Positions 34,794-43,527 are shown, counted from the stretch's first letter. The stretch is DNA of 64,000 bases from Clostridium moniliforme (GCF_017873235.1 NZ_JAGGJZ010000003.1:1-64000), one strand, 5' to 3'. The notes: generated by a model from the letters alone, not told the origin. Numbers and translations: made by a program.

Positions 34794-35426
34794 ATGATTA
34801 AGAAGATTAGTAGATTAAATAGTATAGAAAAGGAAGCTTTCGTATTAGTTTTAAGAGCTGATACTGCAAAAGAAGGAATAGATGTAGCTAAAGCAGCTAT
34901 AGATGGTGGATGTAAAGTAATAGAAGTAACATTTACAATTAAAGATGCAGATGAAGTAATAAAAACTTTAGTTAGTGATAAAAATGAAGATGTTGTAATT
35001 GGAGCAGGAACTGTACTTGATGCAGAAACGGCTAGAGTTGCAATATTAAAAGGTGCTGAATTTATTGTAAGTCCATGTTTTAGTAAGGAAACTGCAATAA
35101 TGTGTAATAGATATGGAGTTCCATATATACCTGGATGTTTTACAGTTAAAGAAATTGTAGAAGCTAGAGAATGTGGATCAGATATTGTTAAGTTATTCCC
35201 AGGATCTGCCTTTAAACCTTCAATAATTAAAGATATTAAGGCGCCAATTAAAGATATTGGAGTTATGGTATCTGGTGGTGTTTCTTATGATAATATTAGT
35301 GAATGGTTTAAGTATGGAGCAGAAGTTGTTAGTATAGGAAGTGCTATAACAAAATTAAAAGATCCTGAAAAAATTAAAAAAGAAACAGAAAAATATATAA
35401 AATTAGTAAAAGATATAAAGAGGTAA
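34794..35426 (+). CDS. kdgA: 2-keto-3-deoxy-6-phosphogluconate aldolase
   Basis: The 210-residue class I aldolase has GAGTVLDAETA, the FIVSPCFS segment and the Schiff-base lysine K133 in DIVKLFPGSAF. It splits KDPG into pyruvate and glyceraldehyde-3-phosphate, the last step of uronate breakdown here. The gene begins one base after the kduD stop, without a strong ribosome binding site, so it is likely coupled. The kinase that makes its substrate follows 6 bp later. Confidence 0.93.
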   Translation: MIKKISRLNSIEKEAFVLVLRADTAKEGIDVAKAAIDGGCKVIEVTFTIKDADEVIKTLVSDKNEDVVIGAGTVLDAETARVAILKGAEFIVSPCFSKETAIMCNRYGVPYIPGCFTVKEIVEARECGSDIVKLFPGSAFKPSIIKDIKAPIKDIGVMVSGGVSYDNISEWFKYGAEVVSIGSAITKLKDPEKIKKETEKYIKLVKDIKR

Positions 35427-35432
35427 TTAAAG

Positions 35433-36452
35433 ATGAGAAAGGTTTTAGTTTTAGGAGAATTACTAATGAGATTAACTCCACCTAATAATTTAAAATTAGA
35501 TCAAGCTACAAACCTTGACATATGTTTTGGCGGAGCAGAAGCTAATGTAGCAATTGGTCTTAAAAATTTAGGGATAAAAACTAGTATGATATCAGCAGTA
35601 CCCGATAATGCAATAGGAAATTCAGCAAAAGCCTTTCTTATGTCATATGGGGTTAACTGTGATAATATAGTTACAAAAGGAAAGAGGCTTGGACTATATT
35701 ATTATGAAGAAGGATATGGTGCACGAAGTGCAAATGTAATTTATGATAGAGAAAATTCTTCAATTACTGAGTTAAATGAAGATGATTTTAATTTTGATTG
35801 TATATTCAAAGATGTAGATCTTCTTCATGTTTCAGGAATAACTTTTGGACTTGGGGAAAATACAAGAAAATTAGCAACTAAAATTGTTGAGGAAGCTAAG
35901 AAAAGAAAAATTAAAGTTAGTGTAGATTTAAATTATAGAACTAAGCTATTTAAAGATTATGATGAATTTGTTAAAATATTAGAACCTATAGTTAAAGATA
36001 GCTATGTATGTTTTGGATGGATTACAGAGGATACAAAGAATTTTAAATTATTAGATCCTTCAAAAGATTCAGTTACTGATTCAGATTTAAAAGAAAAATT
36101 TAGATATATGACTGAAAAACTTAAAGTTAAATATGTAGCTACAACACTTAGAAATGCAAATTCACTAAATATTCATTCTTTAACAGGAATATTATTTGCA
36201 GATGGAGAAATTTATAGATCATCAAAATATGAATTCCAAATGCTTTCAAGAATTGGTGGTGGAGATGCTTTTGCAACAGGAATTATTAGAAAGTTATTAG
36301 ACAATAATGTAAAAGATAAAAATGAGATTGTTGAATTTGGAATAGCTACAGCAGTTTTAAAGCATGCACAAAAAGGTGATGTAAGCCTAGCAAAGCTTGA
36401 TGAAGTAAATAATTTAATTAGCAATAAAAATTTAGGTAGTGTAAATAGGTAA
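35433..36452 (+). CDS. kdgK: 2-keto-3-deoxygluconate kinase (PfkB family)
   Basis: The 339-residue sugar kinase has the PfkB N-terminal GGAEANVAIGLKNLG motif and the C-terminal GGGDAFATGI with its catalytic aspartate. It phosphorylates KDG for the preceding aldolase gene. It is cytoplasmic. AAGAGGT precedes the ATG, and a strong terminator follows, so the kduI-to-kdgK block (29031-36452) is probably one transcript. Confidence 0.92.
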   Translation: MRKVLVLGELLMRLTPPNNLKLDQATNLDICFGGAEANVAIGLKNLGIKTSMISAVPDNAIGNSAKAFLMSYGVNCDNIVTKGKRLGLYYYEEGYGARSANVIYDRENSSITELNEDDFNFDCIFKDVDLLHVSGITFGLGENTRKLATKIVEEAKKRKIKVSVDLNYRTKLFKDYDEFVKILEPIVKDSYVCFGWITEDTKNFKLLDPSKDSVTDSDLKEKFRYMTEKLKVKYVATTLRNANSLNIHSLTGILFADGEIYRSSKYEFQMLSRIGGGDAFATGIIRKLLDNNVKDKNEIVEFGIATAVLKHAQKGDVSLAKLDEVNNLISNKNLGSVNR

Positions 36453-36460
36453 GTTCTAGC

Positions 36461-36503
36461 TAGAAAAGCTGTAAGCAAGGAAACTTGTTTACAGCTTTTT
36501 CTA
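36461..36503 (+). terminator. Terminator after kdgK
   Basis: TAGAAAAGCTGTAAGCAAG pairs almost perfectly with CTTGTTTACAGCTTTTTCTA around a GAAA tetraloop. The T-run is partly within the stem. Some read-through into the lyase gene 38 bp downstream is likely, because no promoter is evident there. Confidence 0.8.
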
Positions 36504-36540
36504 AATTATAAATAATATAAAAGTTTAGGAGGATTTATAT

Positions 36541-38544
36541 ATGAGAAAATATGGTGACGAAATAAGAATTTTAAAAGATAGAGTTGAAAATTACTTTAAT
36601 GAATATGATAAAAAATTCGTTATTGATTATATAGAAAAAAATACAAAGAGAGAATATGAAAAAAAGTTAATAGGAGCAAATCTTTTACTTAACAATTCAT
36701 TTGTATTTGATAATACTTGGGATATGGAACAATGTAACATTCCATATAGAATAGATCCATTTAATTGGAACTATACTCCAAATGGTGATAATGAGTGGAT
36801 ATTTATGCTTAATAGGCATGAATATTTAAATAAACTTTTAATGGCTTATTATATAGAAAAAGATGAAAAATATATTGAAAAATTAAAATGGTTTATATTT
36901 AATTGGATAGATAATAATGAAATTACTATAAAAGGTGGAAATACAATAAGAACTATAGATACAGGAATAAGATGTTTAGCTTGGATAGAATTATTAATTC
37001 ATTTAATAAGCGAAAATAAGTTAAGTGATGATGAAATATTAAAAATAGTACTAAGTATAAAAGAGCAAGTTAAATATTTAAAAGATGCTTATATTGGTAA
37101 GTATACATTAAGTAACTGGGGAGTTTTACAAACTACTTCAATAGTAGCTATATATTTATGGCTTGATGAATTTTTTGAAGATAAGGAACTTAAAAAATGG
37201 GCAGAAAGTGAATTATATACTCAAATAGAAATGCAAGTATTTGATGATGGATCTCATTGGGAACAATCTTTAATGTATCATGTGGAAGTTATAAATTGTT
37301 CAATGAAGCTTATTAATTATAGTCAAAAATTAAATTCAAAATTAGATGAAGATTTTAATAAAAAAATTAATAGCATGATTGAGTATTTAATGTATTCAAA
37401 AGCTCCAAACTCAAGTCAAGAAGCACAAGGAGATAGCGATGTAACAGATGTTAGAGATGTTATAGTTAAAGGTGCAGTTTTATTTAATAATGAACTTTTA
37501 AAAGGGGCAGCCTTTAAAGATATGGATTTAATGAGTATATGGTCTTTAGGGAAAAAAGGCTATGAAAAATTTAATAGGATAAATAAAAGAGAGCCAGAGG
37601 AAATAAATAAAATATTCAAAGATTCAGGAAATATTTATTTAAGAGATAGTTTTAATGAAAATAGTAATTTTACTTATCTTCAAAATGGGACATTAGGAAG
37701 TAGTCATGGTCATGTAGATTTAGGTCATATATCAATTCATCATAATGGTAAATCATATATAGTTGATTGCGGTAGATATACTTATGTAGAGGAAGATCCA
37801 TTAAGAGAATATTTAAAATCTTATAAAGCACATAATGTTTGTGTTATAGATAGAGATCCTCATGGAGTTCCAAATAAATCATGGAGCTATCATAGTTATG
37901 GCGACGTTATGAAAAATTATTTTGAAAGTAAAGATGGAATAAGTTATGTTGAAATGCCTTATACATCTACATTAAAGGATGGAACACCTTATTTAATAAA
38001 TAGGAAGGTATTATATATAAATAAGGGGATTTGGTTAATTGTAAATGATGTAAAGTGTAGTGGTAATCATATTTTAGAAAGTATATATAACTTGGATAAT
38101 AAAGTTAATGTTTCAATTAATGAAAAAGAAGTTTCATTAGATAATAATGGAGATATTTTAAAGTTATATAGTAAAGAAATATTTGAAAGAAAAAATGGAC
38201 TAATATCAAAATGTTATAATGAAATTACTAATAATTCAAAAATAGTAAAAAAAATAAAATTCAACAATTTTAATGTGAATTATGATATCATTATAAATAG
38301 TCCTATAAAAATCAAGAGTGGACAAATACATCAATTTAATAATTTGGAGAAAATAGATGAAGATTTAGTTATAGTAAAAGAATTTGTCATATCTGATAAT
38401 GAAGAATATATTGTTATAGTATTCAATAAAGAAACTTATAAAGGAGGAAAAATTTATTATTATAAGGATGTTCCTATTTATGGAAAAGTTGTAGTTCTTC
38501 ATAAAATTGGAGAAACTTACACTAGAATTAGGATGAAATCTTAA
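36541..38544 (+). CDS. Heparinase II/III-family oligosaccharide lyase
   Basis: The 667-residue protein has an N-terminal alpha/alpha-toroid domain (about residues 40-340) and a C-terminal beta-sandwich of heparinase II/III type with GSSHGHVDLGHISIHHNGKSYIVDCGRYTY, where the first histidine is probably catalytic. There is no signal peptide, so it acts in the cytoplasm on imported oligosaccharides. Streptococcal hyaluronan loci carry an equivalent gene called oligohyaluronate lyase. It probably trims tetrasaccharides or larger products into disaccharides for Ugl. TAGGAGG precedes the ATG. The exact polysaccharide lyase family (12 or another) needs a search. Confidence 0.82.
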   Translation: MRKYGDEIRILKDRVENYFNEYDKKFVIDYIEKNTKREYEKKLIGANLLLNNSFVFDNTWDMEQCNIPYRIDPFNWNYTPNGDNEWIFMLNRHEYLNKLLMAYYIEKDEKYIEKLKWFIFNWIDNNEITIKGGNTIRTIDTGIRCLAWIELLIHLISENKLSDDEILKIVLSIKEQVKYLKDAYIGKYTLSNWGVLQTTSIVAIYLWLDEFFEDKELKKWAESELYTQIEMQVFDDGSHWEQSLMYHVEVINCSMKLINYSQKLNSKLDEDFNKKINSMIEYLMYSKAPNSSQEAQGDSDVTDVRDVIVKGAVLFNNELLKGAAFKDMDLMSIWSLGKKGYEKFNRINKREPEEINKIFKDSGNIYLRDSFNENSNFTYLQNGTLGSSHGHVDLGHISIHHNGKSYIVDCGRYTYVEEDPLREYLKSYKAHNVCVIDRDPHGVPNKSWSYHSYGDVMKNYFESKDGISYVEMPYTSTLKDGTPYLINRKVLYINKGIWLIVNDVKCSGNHILESIYNLDNKVNVSINEKEVSLDNNGDILKLYSKEIFERKNGLISKCYNEITNNSKIVKKIKFNNFNVNYDIIINSPIKIKSGQIHQFNNLEKIDEDLVIVKEFVISDNEEYIVIVFNKETYKGGKIYYYKDVPIYGKVVVLHKIGETYTRIRMKS

Positions 38545-38561
38545 TAATTTATAAAGGACAG

Positions 38562-38573
38562 TAAACCGATTTA
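38562..38573. promoter_or_regulatory. Candidate operator overlapping the ribosome binding site of the first lacI gene
   Basis: TAAACCGATTTA matches the palindrome TAAACCGGTTTA at 11 of 12 positions and its last base begins AGGAG, the ribosome binding site of the regulator gene. This suggests autoregulation or a transcription roadblock coming from the lyase gene. Confidence 0.55.
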
Positions 38574-38585
38574 GGAGTGAATATA

Positions 38586-39593
38586 ATGAAAAAGGTGACA
38601 ATTAAAGACATAGCAGACATGGCAGGAACTTCAAAGACAACTGTATCTTTTTATTTAAATGGAAAGTTTGAAAAAATGTCTGCGGAAACAAAATATAAAA
38701 TTGAGGAAGTTATAAAAAAGACAAATTATAGCCCAAGTATTGTGGCTAGAAGTTTAACCTCTAAAAAAATGAACTTAATAGGCGTTGTGGTTGCTGACAT
38801 ATGCAATCCATTTAGTAGCACTATAGTAAAAGGAATAGATAAGGTAGCAAGAAAAGAAGATTATCAAATAATAGTTGGAAGCAGTAACTTTGATTTTAAA
38901 TATGAAGAAGAATATATCAACAGAATGTTAGATATGGGAGCAGATGGATTTATAGTTCAAGCTACGGCAAAATTTTCAAGGCTTATAGATAAAATAAAGG
39001 CTAGAGGAAAGAAATTAGTATTACTAGACTCTGTTGATGAGGAGTTTAAAGGTAATTTCGTTAAAACAAATAATTATAATATTACAAGTGAGGCAGTAAA
39101 AAAATTAGTTCAAAAGGGATATAATAATTTTACTCTTATAACAGAAGATCCAAATCTTTTAATGGCTAGACTTGAAAGAAAAAATGGATTTATAGATACA
39201 TTAGAAAAACTTAATATAAACTATTCAGTTGAAGTAATAGATAATAATATTGAATCAAATGATATAGAGAAGGCTGTAAATAACAATTTGGATTTAAGTA
39301 AAAAGAATTTAATCTTTGCTATTAATGGAAAGGTTCTTCAAAGAACTTATGATTATATAAAAACTCAAGAATTTGATATACCAAATGATGTAGGATTAAT
39401 AGGATTTGATGATTGGGAGTGGACTAGATATGCAACCCCTACAATTAGTACAATATCTCAACCTACATATGAAGAAGGAAAATATGCAGCAAGGATTTTA
39501 ATTGATATGATAGAAGAATGTAAAGAGGATTCTAAGTCGTTAATTTTTCCTTGTAATATTAATTGGAATGAATCAACTAACCTAACAAAATAA
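38586..39593 (+). CDS. LacI-family transcription regulator 1
   Basis: The 335-residue regulator has an N-terminal helix-turn-helix (TIKDIADMAGTSKTTVSFYLNGK, residues 4-26), the hinge helix SPSIVARSLTSKKMN and a periplasmic-binding-protein-like sensor domain ending in GLIGFDDWEWTRYATPTISTISQP. It belongs to the KdgR/RegR type found beside uronate genes. ATG 38586 follows AGGAG; a GTG at 38577 lies within that site. A motif resembling the shared operator precedes it. It should repress the locus until a uronate intermediate binds, which is inferred from context. Confidence 0.9.
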   Translation: MKKVTIKDIADMAGTSKTTVSFYLNGKFEKMSAETKYKIEEVIKKTNYSPSIVARSLTSKKMNLIGVVVADICNPFSSTIVKGIDKVARKEDYQIIVGSSNFDFKYEEEYINRMLDMGADGFIVQATAKFSRLIDKIKARGKKLVLLDSVDEEFKGNFVKTNNYNITSEAVKKLVQKGYNNFTLITEDPNLLMARLERKNGFIDTLEKLNINYSVEVIDNNIESNDIEKAVNNNLDLSKKNLIFAINGKVLQRTYDYIKTQEFDIPNDVGLIGFDDWEWTRYATPTISTISQPTYEEGKYAARILIDMIEECKEDSKSLIFPCNINWNESTNLTK

Positions 39594-39686
39594 AATTTAG
39601 GTTTACAAAATAAGAATACATTAGGATAAATAATTCATTTAGAAAGTAATCTAGAAAATTTACTGAAAAATTAATTTATTTTAAGC

Positions 39687-39734
39687 TAAAAGCTATGGAT
39701 TTAAGATTATTTTTTAATTCATAGCTTTTTTTAT
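39687..39734 (+). terminator. Terminator between the two lacI genes
   Basis: AAAAGCTATGGATT pairs with AATTCATAGCTTTT, with a loop of about 15 bases, followed by TTTTTATA. The second lacI gene therefore has its own promoter, which I cannot place with certainty. Confidence 0.75.
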
Positions 39735-39791
39735 AGCTGTACCTAAAATAACTTAATGGTTGTTATAAATTTTTTTGAAAAGAGGAGTGTA

Positions 39792-40814
39792 ATGAAAAAT
39801 ATAACAATAAAAGATATAGCTAATATGGCAGGAACTTCAAAAACTACAATATCATTTTATCTAAATGGAAAAAGTGATAGAATGTCTTCAGAAACAAGAC
39901 TTAAAATAGAGCAAATTATAAGAGAAACAGGTTATAGTCCAAGTTTTGTTGCAAGATCATTAACATATAAGAAAACTAATTTAATAGGAGTTATAGTTGC
40001 TGATATATGTAATCCTTTTAGTAGTGCTATAGTAAAAGAGATTGATATGGCTGCAAGAAAAGAAGGTTATCAAATAATTGTAGGAAGTAGCAAATTTGAT
40101 TTTAATAATGAAGAGAAATATATAAATAGAATGTTAGATATGGGTGTTGATGGATTTATAATTCAAGGTACTAGAAAAATAGCTACTCTTATAGATAAAA
40201 TAAGAGAACGAGGAAAAAAGCTTTTATTACTAAATTCTGTAGATAATAATTTTGAAGGAACTTTTGTTAAAATAAATAATTTTGATATTACAAGAGAAGC
40301 AATAGAGAAACTTGTAACTAAAGGATATAATAATTTTGTTTTATTAACAGAAAATCCTAAAATTTCAATGCCTATATGGGAAAGAAAAAAAGCCTTTATA
40401 GAAACTTTAGAAAGACTTAAAATTAATTATAAAGTAGAAATAATTAACGAAGAAATAAAAAGAGAAGATATAAATAAAGCAATAGATAGAGCATTAAATC
40501 CAGGAAGTAAAAATTTAATATTTACTGTAGATGGGGAAATACTTCAAAAGGCTTATGATTATATAATATATAAAAAATTAGATATACCAAATGAAGTAGG
40601 AATATTAGGGTTTGAAGATCGTAGATGGACATACTATGCTAATCCATCAGTTACTACTATATCTCAACCAATTTATGAAGAAGGAAGATATGTAGCAAGA
40701 ACTTTAATTAATATGATAGAAGAAAATAAAGAATCTTTAAAGTCCTTTATTTTTTCCTGTAATATTAGTTGGAATGAGTCAACTAATTTAAGAACAAGTA
40801 ATATTGAAAACTAA
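39792..40814 (+). CDS. LacI-family transcription regulator 2 (paralogue)
   Basis: The 340-residue protein is a clear paralogue of the regulator before it: the helix-turn-helix (TIKDIANMAGTSKTTISFYLNGK) differs at two positions and the hinge helix (SPSFVARSLTYKK) is almost the same, so both should recognise the same DNA. The sensor domain is more diverged (for example DDWEWTRYATPT against EDRRWTYYANPS), suggesting a different inducer. AGAGGAG precedes ATG 39792. A flavodoxin gene follows after 23 bp. Tandem duplication is the simplest origin. Confidence 0.9.
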   Translation: MKNITIKDIANMAGTSKTTISFYLNGKSDRMSSETRLKIEQIIRETGYSPSFVARSLTYKKTNLIGVIVADICNPFSSAIVKEIDMAARKEGYQIIVGSSKFDFNNEEKYINRMLDMGVDGFIIQGTRKIATLIDKIRERGKKLLLLNSVDNNFEGTFVKINNFDITREAIEKLVTKGYNNFVLLTENPKISMPIWERKKAFIETLERLKINYKVEIINEEIKREDINKAIDRALNPGSKNLIFTVDGEILQKAYDYIIYKKLDIPNEVGILGFEDRRWTYYANPSVTTISQPIYEEGRYVARTLINMIEENKESLKSFIFSCNISWNESTNLRTSNIEN

Positions 40815-40837
40815 AGACAAATATAAGGAGGATAATT

Positions 40838-41320
40838 ATGAAAGTATCAATTTTGTATTATTCACAAAGTGGAAAAACTAAAAAATTAGGAGAAATTATT
40901 AAAAGAGGCTTAGAGAAAGTAGATGATATAGAAGTTAAGTGTATGTCAATTGATTGTATTGATATGAAATTTTTAGATGAAAGTAAGGGAGTAATATTTG
41001 GAACACCTACATATTTAGCAAATACTACATGGCAGATAAAAAAGTGGCTTGATGAATCTCATAATATAAATTTAGGTGGAAAACTTGGAGCTGTATATGG
41101 AACAGCTAATTATATATGGGGTGGAGCAGATAATGCATTACTTACTTTAATAAATCACTTAATGGTAAAGGGAATGCTTGTTTATTCAGGAGGATCTTCT
41201 CTTGGAAGACCATTTTTTCACTTAGGATATGTAAGTGTAAATGGAGTTAATGATGATGATTTAGAAACTCCTATGATTTTTGGAGAGAGAATAGGGAAGA
41301 AAGTTAAAGAGTTATTCTAA
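40838..41320 (+). CDS. Flavodoxin/NAD(P)H:quinone-reductase-like flavoprotein
   Basis: The 160-residue protein has a flavodoxin fold with the FMN phosphate loop LYYSQSGKTKKLG at the N-terminus and GVIFGTPTYLANTTWQIKKWLDES and GGSSLGRP contacts later. It resembles WrbA/NAD(P)H-dependent oxidoreductase-like flavoproteins. It is probably cotranscribed with the second lacI gene (23-bp gap, AAGGAGG site), but an involvement in glycosaminoglycan use is not obvious. The redox partner is unknown. Confidence 0.8.
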   Translation: MKVSILYYSQSGKTKKLGEIIKRGLEKVDDIEVKCMSIDCIDMKFLDESKGVIFGTPTYLANTTWQIKKWLDESHNINLGGKLGAVYGTANYIWGGADNALLTLINHLMVKGMLVYSGGSSLGRPFFHLGYVSVNGVNDDDLETPMIFGERIGKKVKELF

Positions 41321-41329
41321 TATAGAAAT

Positions 41330-41465
41330 TTAATAAAAAAGCAAAATAATATATAGTAAAAGTATTTTAAATAGTAAGCATTATTTGAATAAAAGATGCA
41401 ATTTAGTGTTTAAATAAAATATTATAGAAATATATTTTTAAATTTATTATTTTGCTTTTTTATTT
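41330..41465. repeat. Long-range inverted repeat of about 20 bp
   Basis: AATAAAAAAGCAAAATAATA (from about 41331) has its exact reverse complement TATTATTTTGCTTTTTTATT near 41445-41464. The enclosed sequence is about 95 bases of AT-rich DNA without an open frame. It may be a large-loop terminator for the flavodoxin gene or the remains of a small element with terminal repeats. Confidence 0.55.
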
Positions 41466-41558
41466 ATTATTAATATTGATATTTAAATATATATTAATAT
41501 ATTTAAAAGTTAAATTAAAATTAAATAATGAATAAACGGTTACAAATTTTAAAAATAT

Positions 41559-41587
41559 TTGACATTTTTCGAAAATTTGTATACAAT
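41559..41587 (+). promoter_or_regulatory. Sigma-A promoter of the amino acid antiporter leader
   Basis: TTGACA (41559-41564) and TACAAT (41582-41587) are spaced by exactly 17 bp, giving a start near 41594. An AAACGGTTAC sequence just upstream (about 41534) resembles a regulatory half-site but differs in spacing from the local LacI motif. Confidence 0.85.
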
Positions 41588-41593
41588 TACAGA

Positions 41594-41690
41594 GACTAAA
41601 ATATTAGTGGGGTAATATAGATATTTGTATTGTAAGATAATTAGCTTAAAGTTAAAAAATAACTTTTAAGCTTATTTTTTTACTCTAAAA
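41594..41690 (+). ncRNA. Attenuator-type leader RNA of unknown class
   Basis: Between the promoter and the antiporter gene lie a small hairpin (ATATTA, loop GTGGGG, TAATAT at 41601-41618), about 25 unpaired-looking bases and an intrinsic terminator (AGCTTAAAGTTA with TAACTTTTAAGCT, then TTTTTTT, about 41648-41685). A terminator inside a leader implies regulated read-through. I could not match the upstream part to any riboswitch or T-box class that I know. Confidence 0.55.
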
Positions 41691-41704
41691 ATTAGGAGGG
41701 AAAC

Positions 41705-43027
41705 ATGGAGGAAAAAAATTTAAAAAAAGAGATTAGCCTATTTATGGCTACTATGCTTGTTTGTGGGAATATGATAGGTTCAGGAGTGTTTATGCTTCCT
41801 GCTACATTAGCACAACTTTCAGGTCCACTAGCTACAATAGTTGCTTGGATTTTGACATCAGCAGGATCAATATTAATTGCTATATCATTTGCAAATTTAG
41901 GTTCAAAATACCCTACAACAGGAGGTGCCTACCAATATACCAAATTAGCTTTTGGAGAATTTGCAGGATTTTTAAGTGCTTGGCTTTATTGGAATGGTTC
42001 ATGGATAGGAAATGCAGCTATAATAGTAGCCCTTTCAAGTTATAGTGCAGCAGTTATTCCAGCACTTAGAGATCCAATGGTTTCAATAATATATACAAGT
42101 ATAATTTTGTGGTTTTTTACCATAATAAATATTATAGGGGTTAAAAAAGCAGGTAAACTTCAAACTTTAGCAACAGTATTTAAAATTGCATTTTTTGCAA
42201 TATTTATAGTAGTTGCCTTTTTAAATTTTGATATTTCAAATATAACACCGTTAATTCCAGAAGGTAAGGGCTTGTCTACTATTTCACTAGCTGCAACTTC
42301 AACTCTTTGGGCGTTTGTAGGACTTGAGAGTGCGACAGTAACTGCTGGAGAAATAAAAAATCCAGAAAAAAATGTTAAAAAGAGTACAATTTATGGAATG
42401 ATAATTGCAGCTATAATTTATATGCTAATTAGTATAGCAAGTATGGGTGCAATGTCAAATGGAGAACTTGCAAATAGTCAAGCACCTCTTACAGATATAT
42501 TAACTAAAATATTAGGTAGTTCAATTGGTAAGCCAATTACAATTGCAGTTGTTATATGTATATTAGGAACAACTATAGGATGGCTTCTTTCAACAGCACG
42601 TGTTGCCTTTGCGGCAGGAGAAGATGGAGTATTTCCAAAATTTTTTGGTAAACTTCATCCAAAGTATGGAACACCAGCAAATGCTTTAATAACTGGATCA
42701 ATATTAGTAAATATACTTTTAATTATGAATTTTCAAAAAAGTATGGTATCTGCCTTTACATTTATAACTATACTTGCAACACTTTCATTTTTACCAATAT
42801 ATCTTTTAACATCAGCAGCAGATATAATGTTAATGTTTAAGGGAGTAAAAGAATTTAATTTTAAGATTTTTATAACAAAAGGTATAGTTCCAATATTAGC
42901 TTTTATATATTCAATTTGGACAATATATGGATCAGGAGCAGAGACTGTAATGTGGGGATTTATATTAATGTTAATAGGAGTTCCATTTTATATTTATAAT
43001 CATCATAAAAATAAAACAATACAATAA
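41705..43027 (+). CDS. APC-family amino acid/polyamine antiporter
   Basis: The 440-residue protein has 12 predicted membrane helices and the APC start region VCGNMIGSGVFMLPATLA with the glycine-rich GSGVF substrate loop, then YPTTGGAYQYTKLAFGEFAGF and LWAFVGLESATVTAGEIKNPEKNV. This pattern is typical of the basic amino acid/polyamine antiporter branch (ArcD-, PotE-, CadB-like). The exact substrate pair cannot be told. TTAGGAGG precedes the ATG. It stands alone behind a leader with a terminator. Confidence 0.8.
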   Translation: MEEKNLKKEISLFMATMLVCGNMIGSGVFMLPATLAQLSGPLATIVAWILTSAGSILIAISFANLGSKYPTTGGAYQYTKLAFGEFAGFLSAWLYWNGSWIGNAAIIVALSSYSAAVIPALRDPMVSIIYTSIILWFFTIINIIGVKKAGKLQTLATVFKIAFFAIFIVVAFLNFDISNITPLIPEGKGLSTISLAATSTLWAFVGLESATVTAGEIKNPEKNVKKSTIYGMIIAAIIYMLISIASMGAMSNGELANSQAPLTDILTKILGSSIGKPITIAVVICILGTTIGWLLSTARVAFAAGEDGVFPKFFGKLHPKYGTPANALITGSILVNILLIMNFQKSMVSAFTFITILATLSFLPIYLLTSAADIMLMFKGVKEFNFKIFITKGIVPILAFIYSIWTIYGSGAETVMWGFILMLIGVPFYIYNHHKNKTIQ

Positions 43028-43066
43028 TAAAAAAAAGCTTGAGAAAATTTTCTCAAGCTTTTTTTA
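43028..43066. terminator. Bidirectional terminator
   Basis: AAAAAAAGCTTGAGAAAA and its exact reverse complement form an 18-bp symmetrical hairpin with T-runs on both strands. It serves the antiporter gene and the convergent exporter genes, overlapping the end of the latter. Confidence 0.9.
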
Positions 43067-43526
43067 TTTTTTCTTTTTCAATTTTTTTCTTTCTTAGAGC
43101 TTTTACTGAATAGTATTGTCTTGTTATAGTGGAAACAAATATAACGCCAAGAGCTAAGGCTCCAGCACTTGCAAGAGTATTAAGACCAAGTTGAAGTGAC
43201 TTCATAATATCTCCAGTTACAGCTTCATACATTGTATAATACATACCTGAACCTGGAACTAAAGGGATTAGAGCACAAATAACAAGTGTTGTTACTGGAG
43301 TTTTTAATTTTCTTGCAAGTATTTCTGAGTAAGTACTAAATACAACAGCTGATAAGAAAAAAGATGTTGTATTTGAAAAATGTACTTCAAGACCTAAAGC
43401 ATATATAAACCAGCTTAGCCCACCACCTATAGAAGCAAAAATTAAGTTTTTCCCATGAATATTAAAAATGATTCCAAATCCTAAAGTTGCAATAATTGAA
43501 TATATAGTTTGTAAAAGTAATTTCAT
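43053..43526 (-). CDS. Threonine/serine exporter subunit, YjjB-like (ThrE C-terminal half)
   Basis: The 157-residue protein has four to five membrane helices and corresponds to the C-terminal membrane half of ThrE (ThrE_2/DUF3815, YjjB type). Typical segments are NIHGKNLIFASIGGGLSWFIY and ALIPLVPGSGMYYTMYEAV. AGGAGGT precedes the ATG. The partner subunit lies one base upstream. The pair probably exports threonine, serine or a small acid across the membrane. Confidence 0.83.
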   Translation of the reverse strand: MKLLLQTIYSIIATLGFGIIFNIHGKNLIFASIGGGLSWFIYALGLEVHFSNTTSFFLSAVVFSTYSEILARKLKTPVTTLVICALIPLVPGSGMYYTMYEAVTGDIMKSLQLGLNTLASAGALALGVIFVSTITRQYYSVKALRKKKIEKEKIKKA

Positions 43527-43527
43527 A

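Noticed and set aside
41531..41545. AAACGGTTAC-type site upstream of the antiporter promoter as another LacI operator
   Set aside because: It lacks one base between the half-sites compared with the other copies, and lies upstream of the -35 box of an unrelated gene. It may be a CcpA-like or chance sequence.
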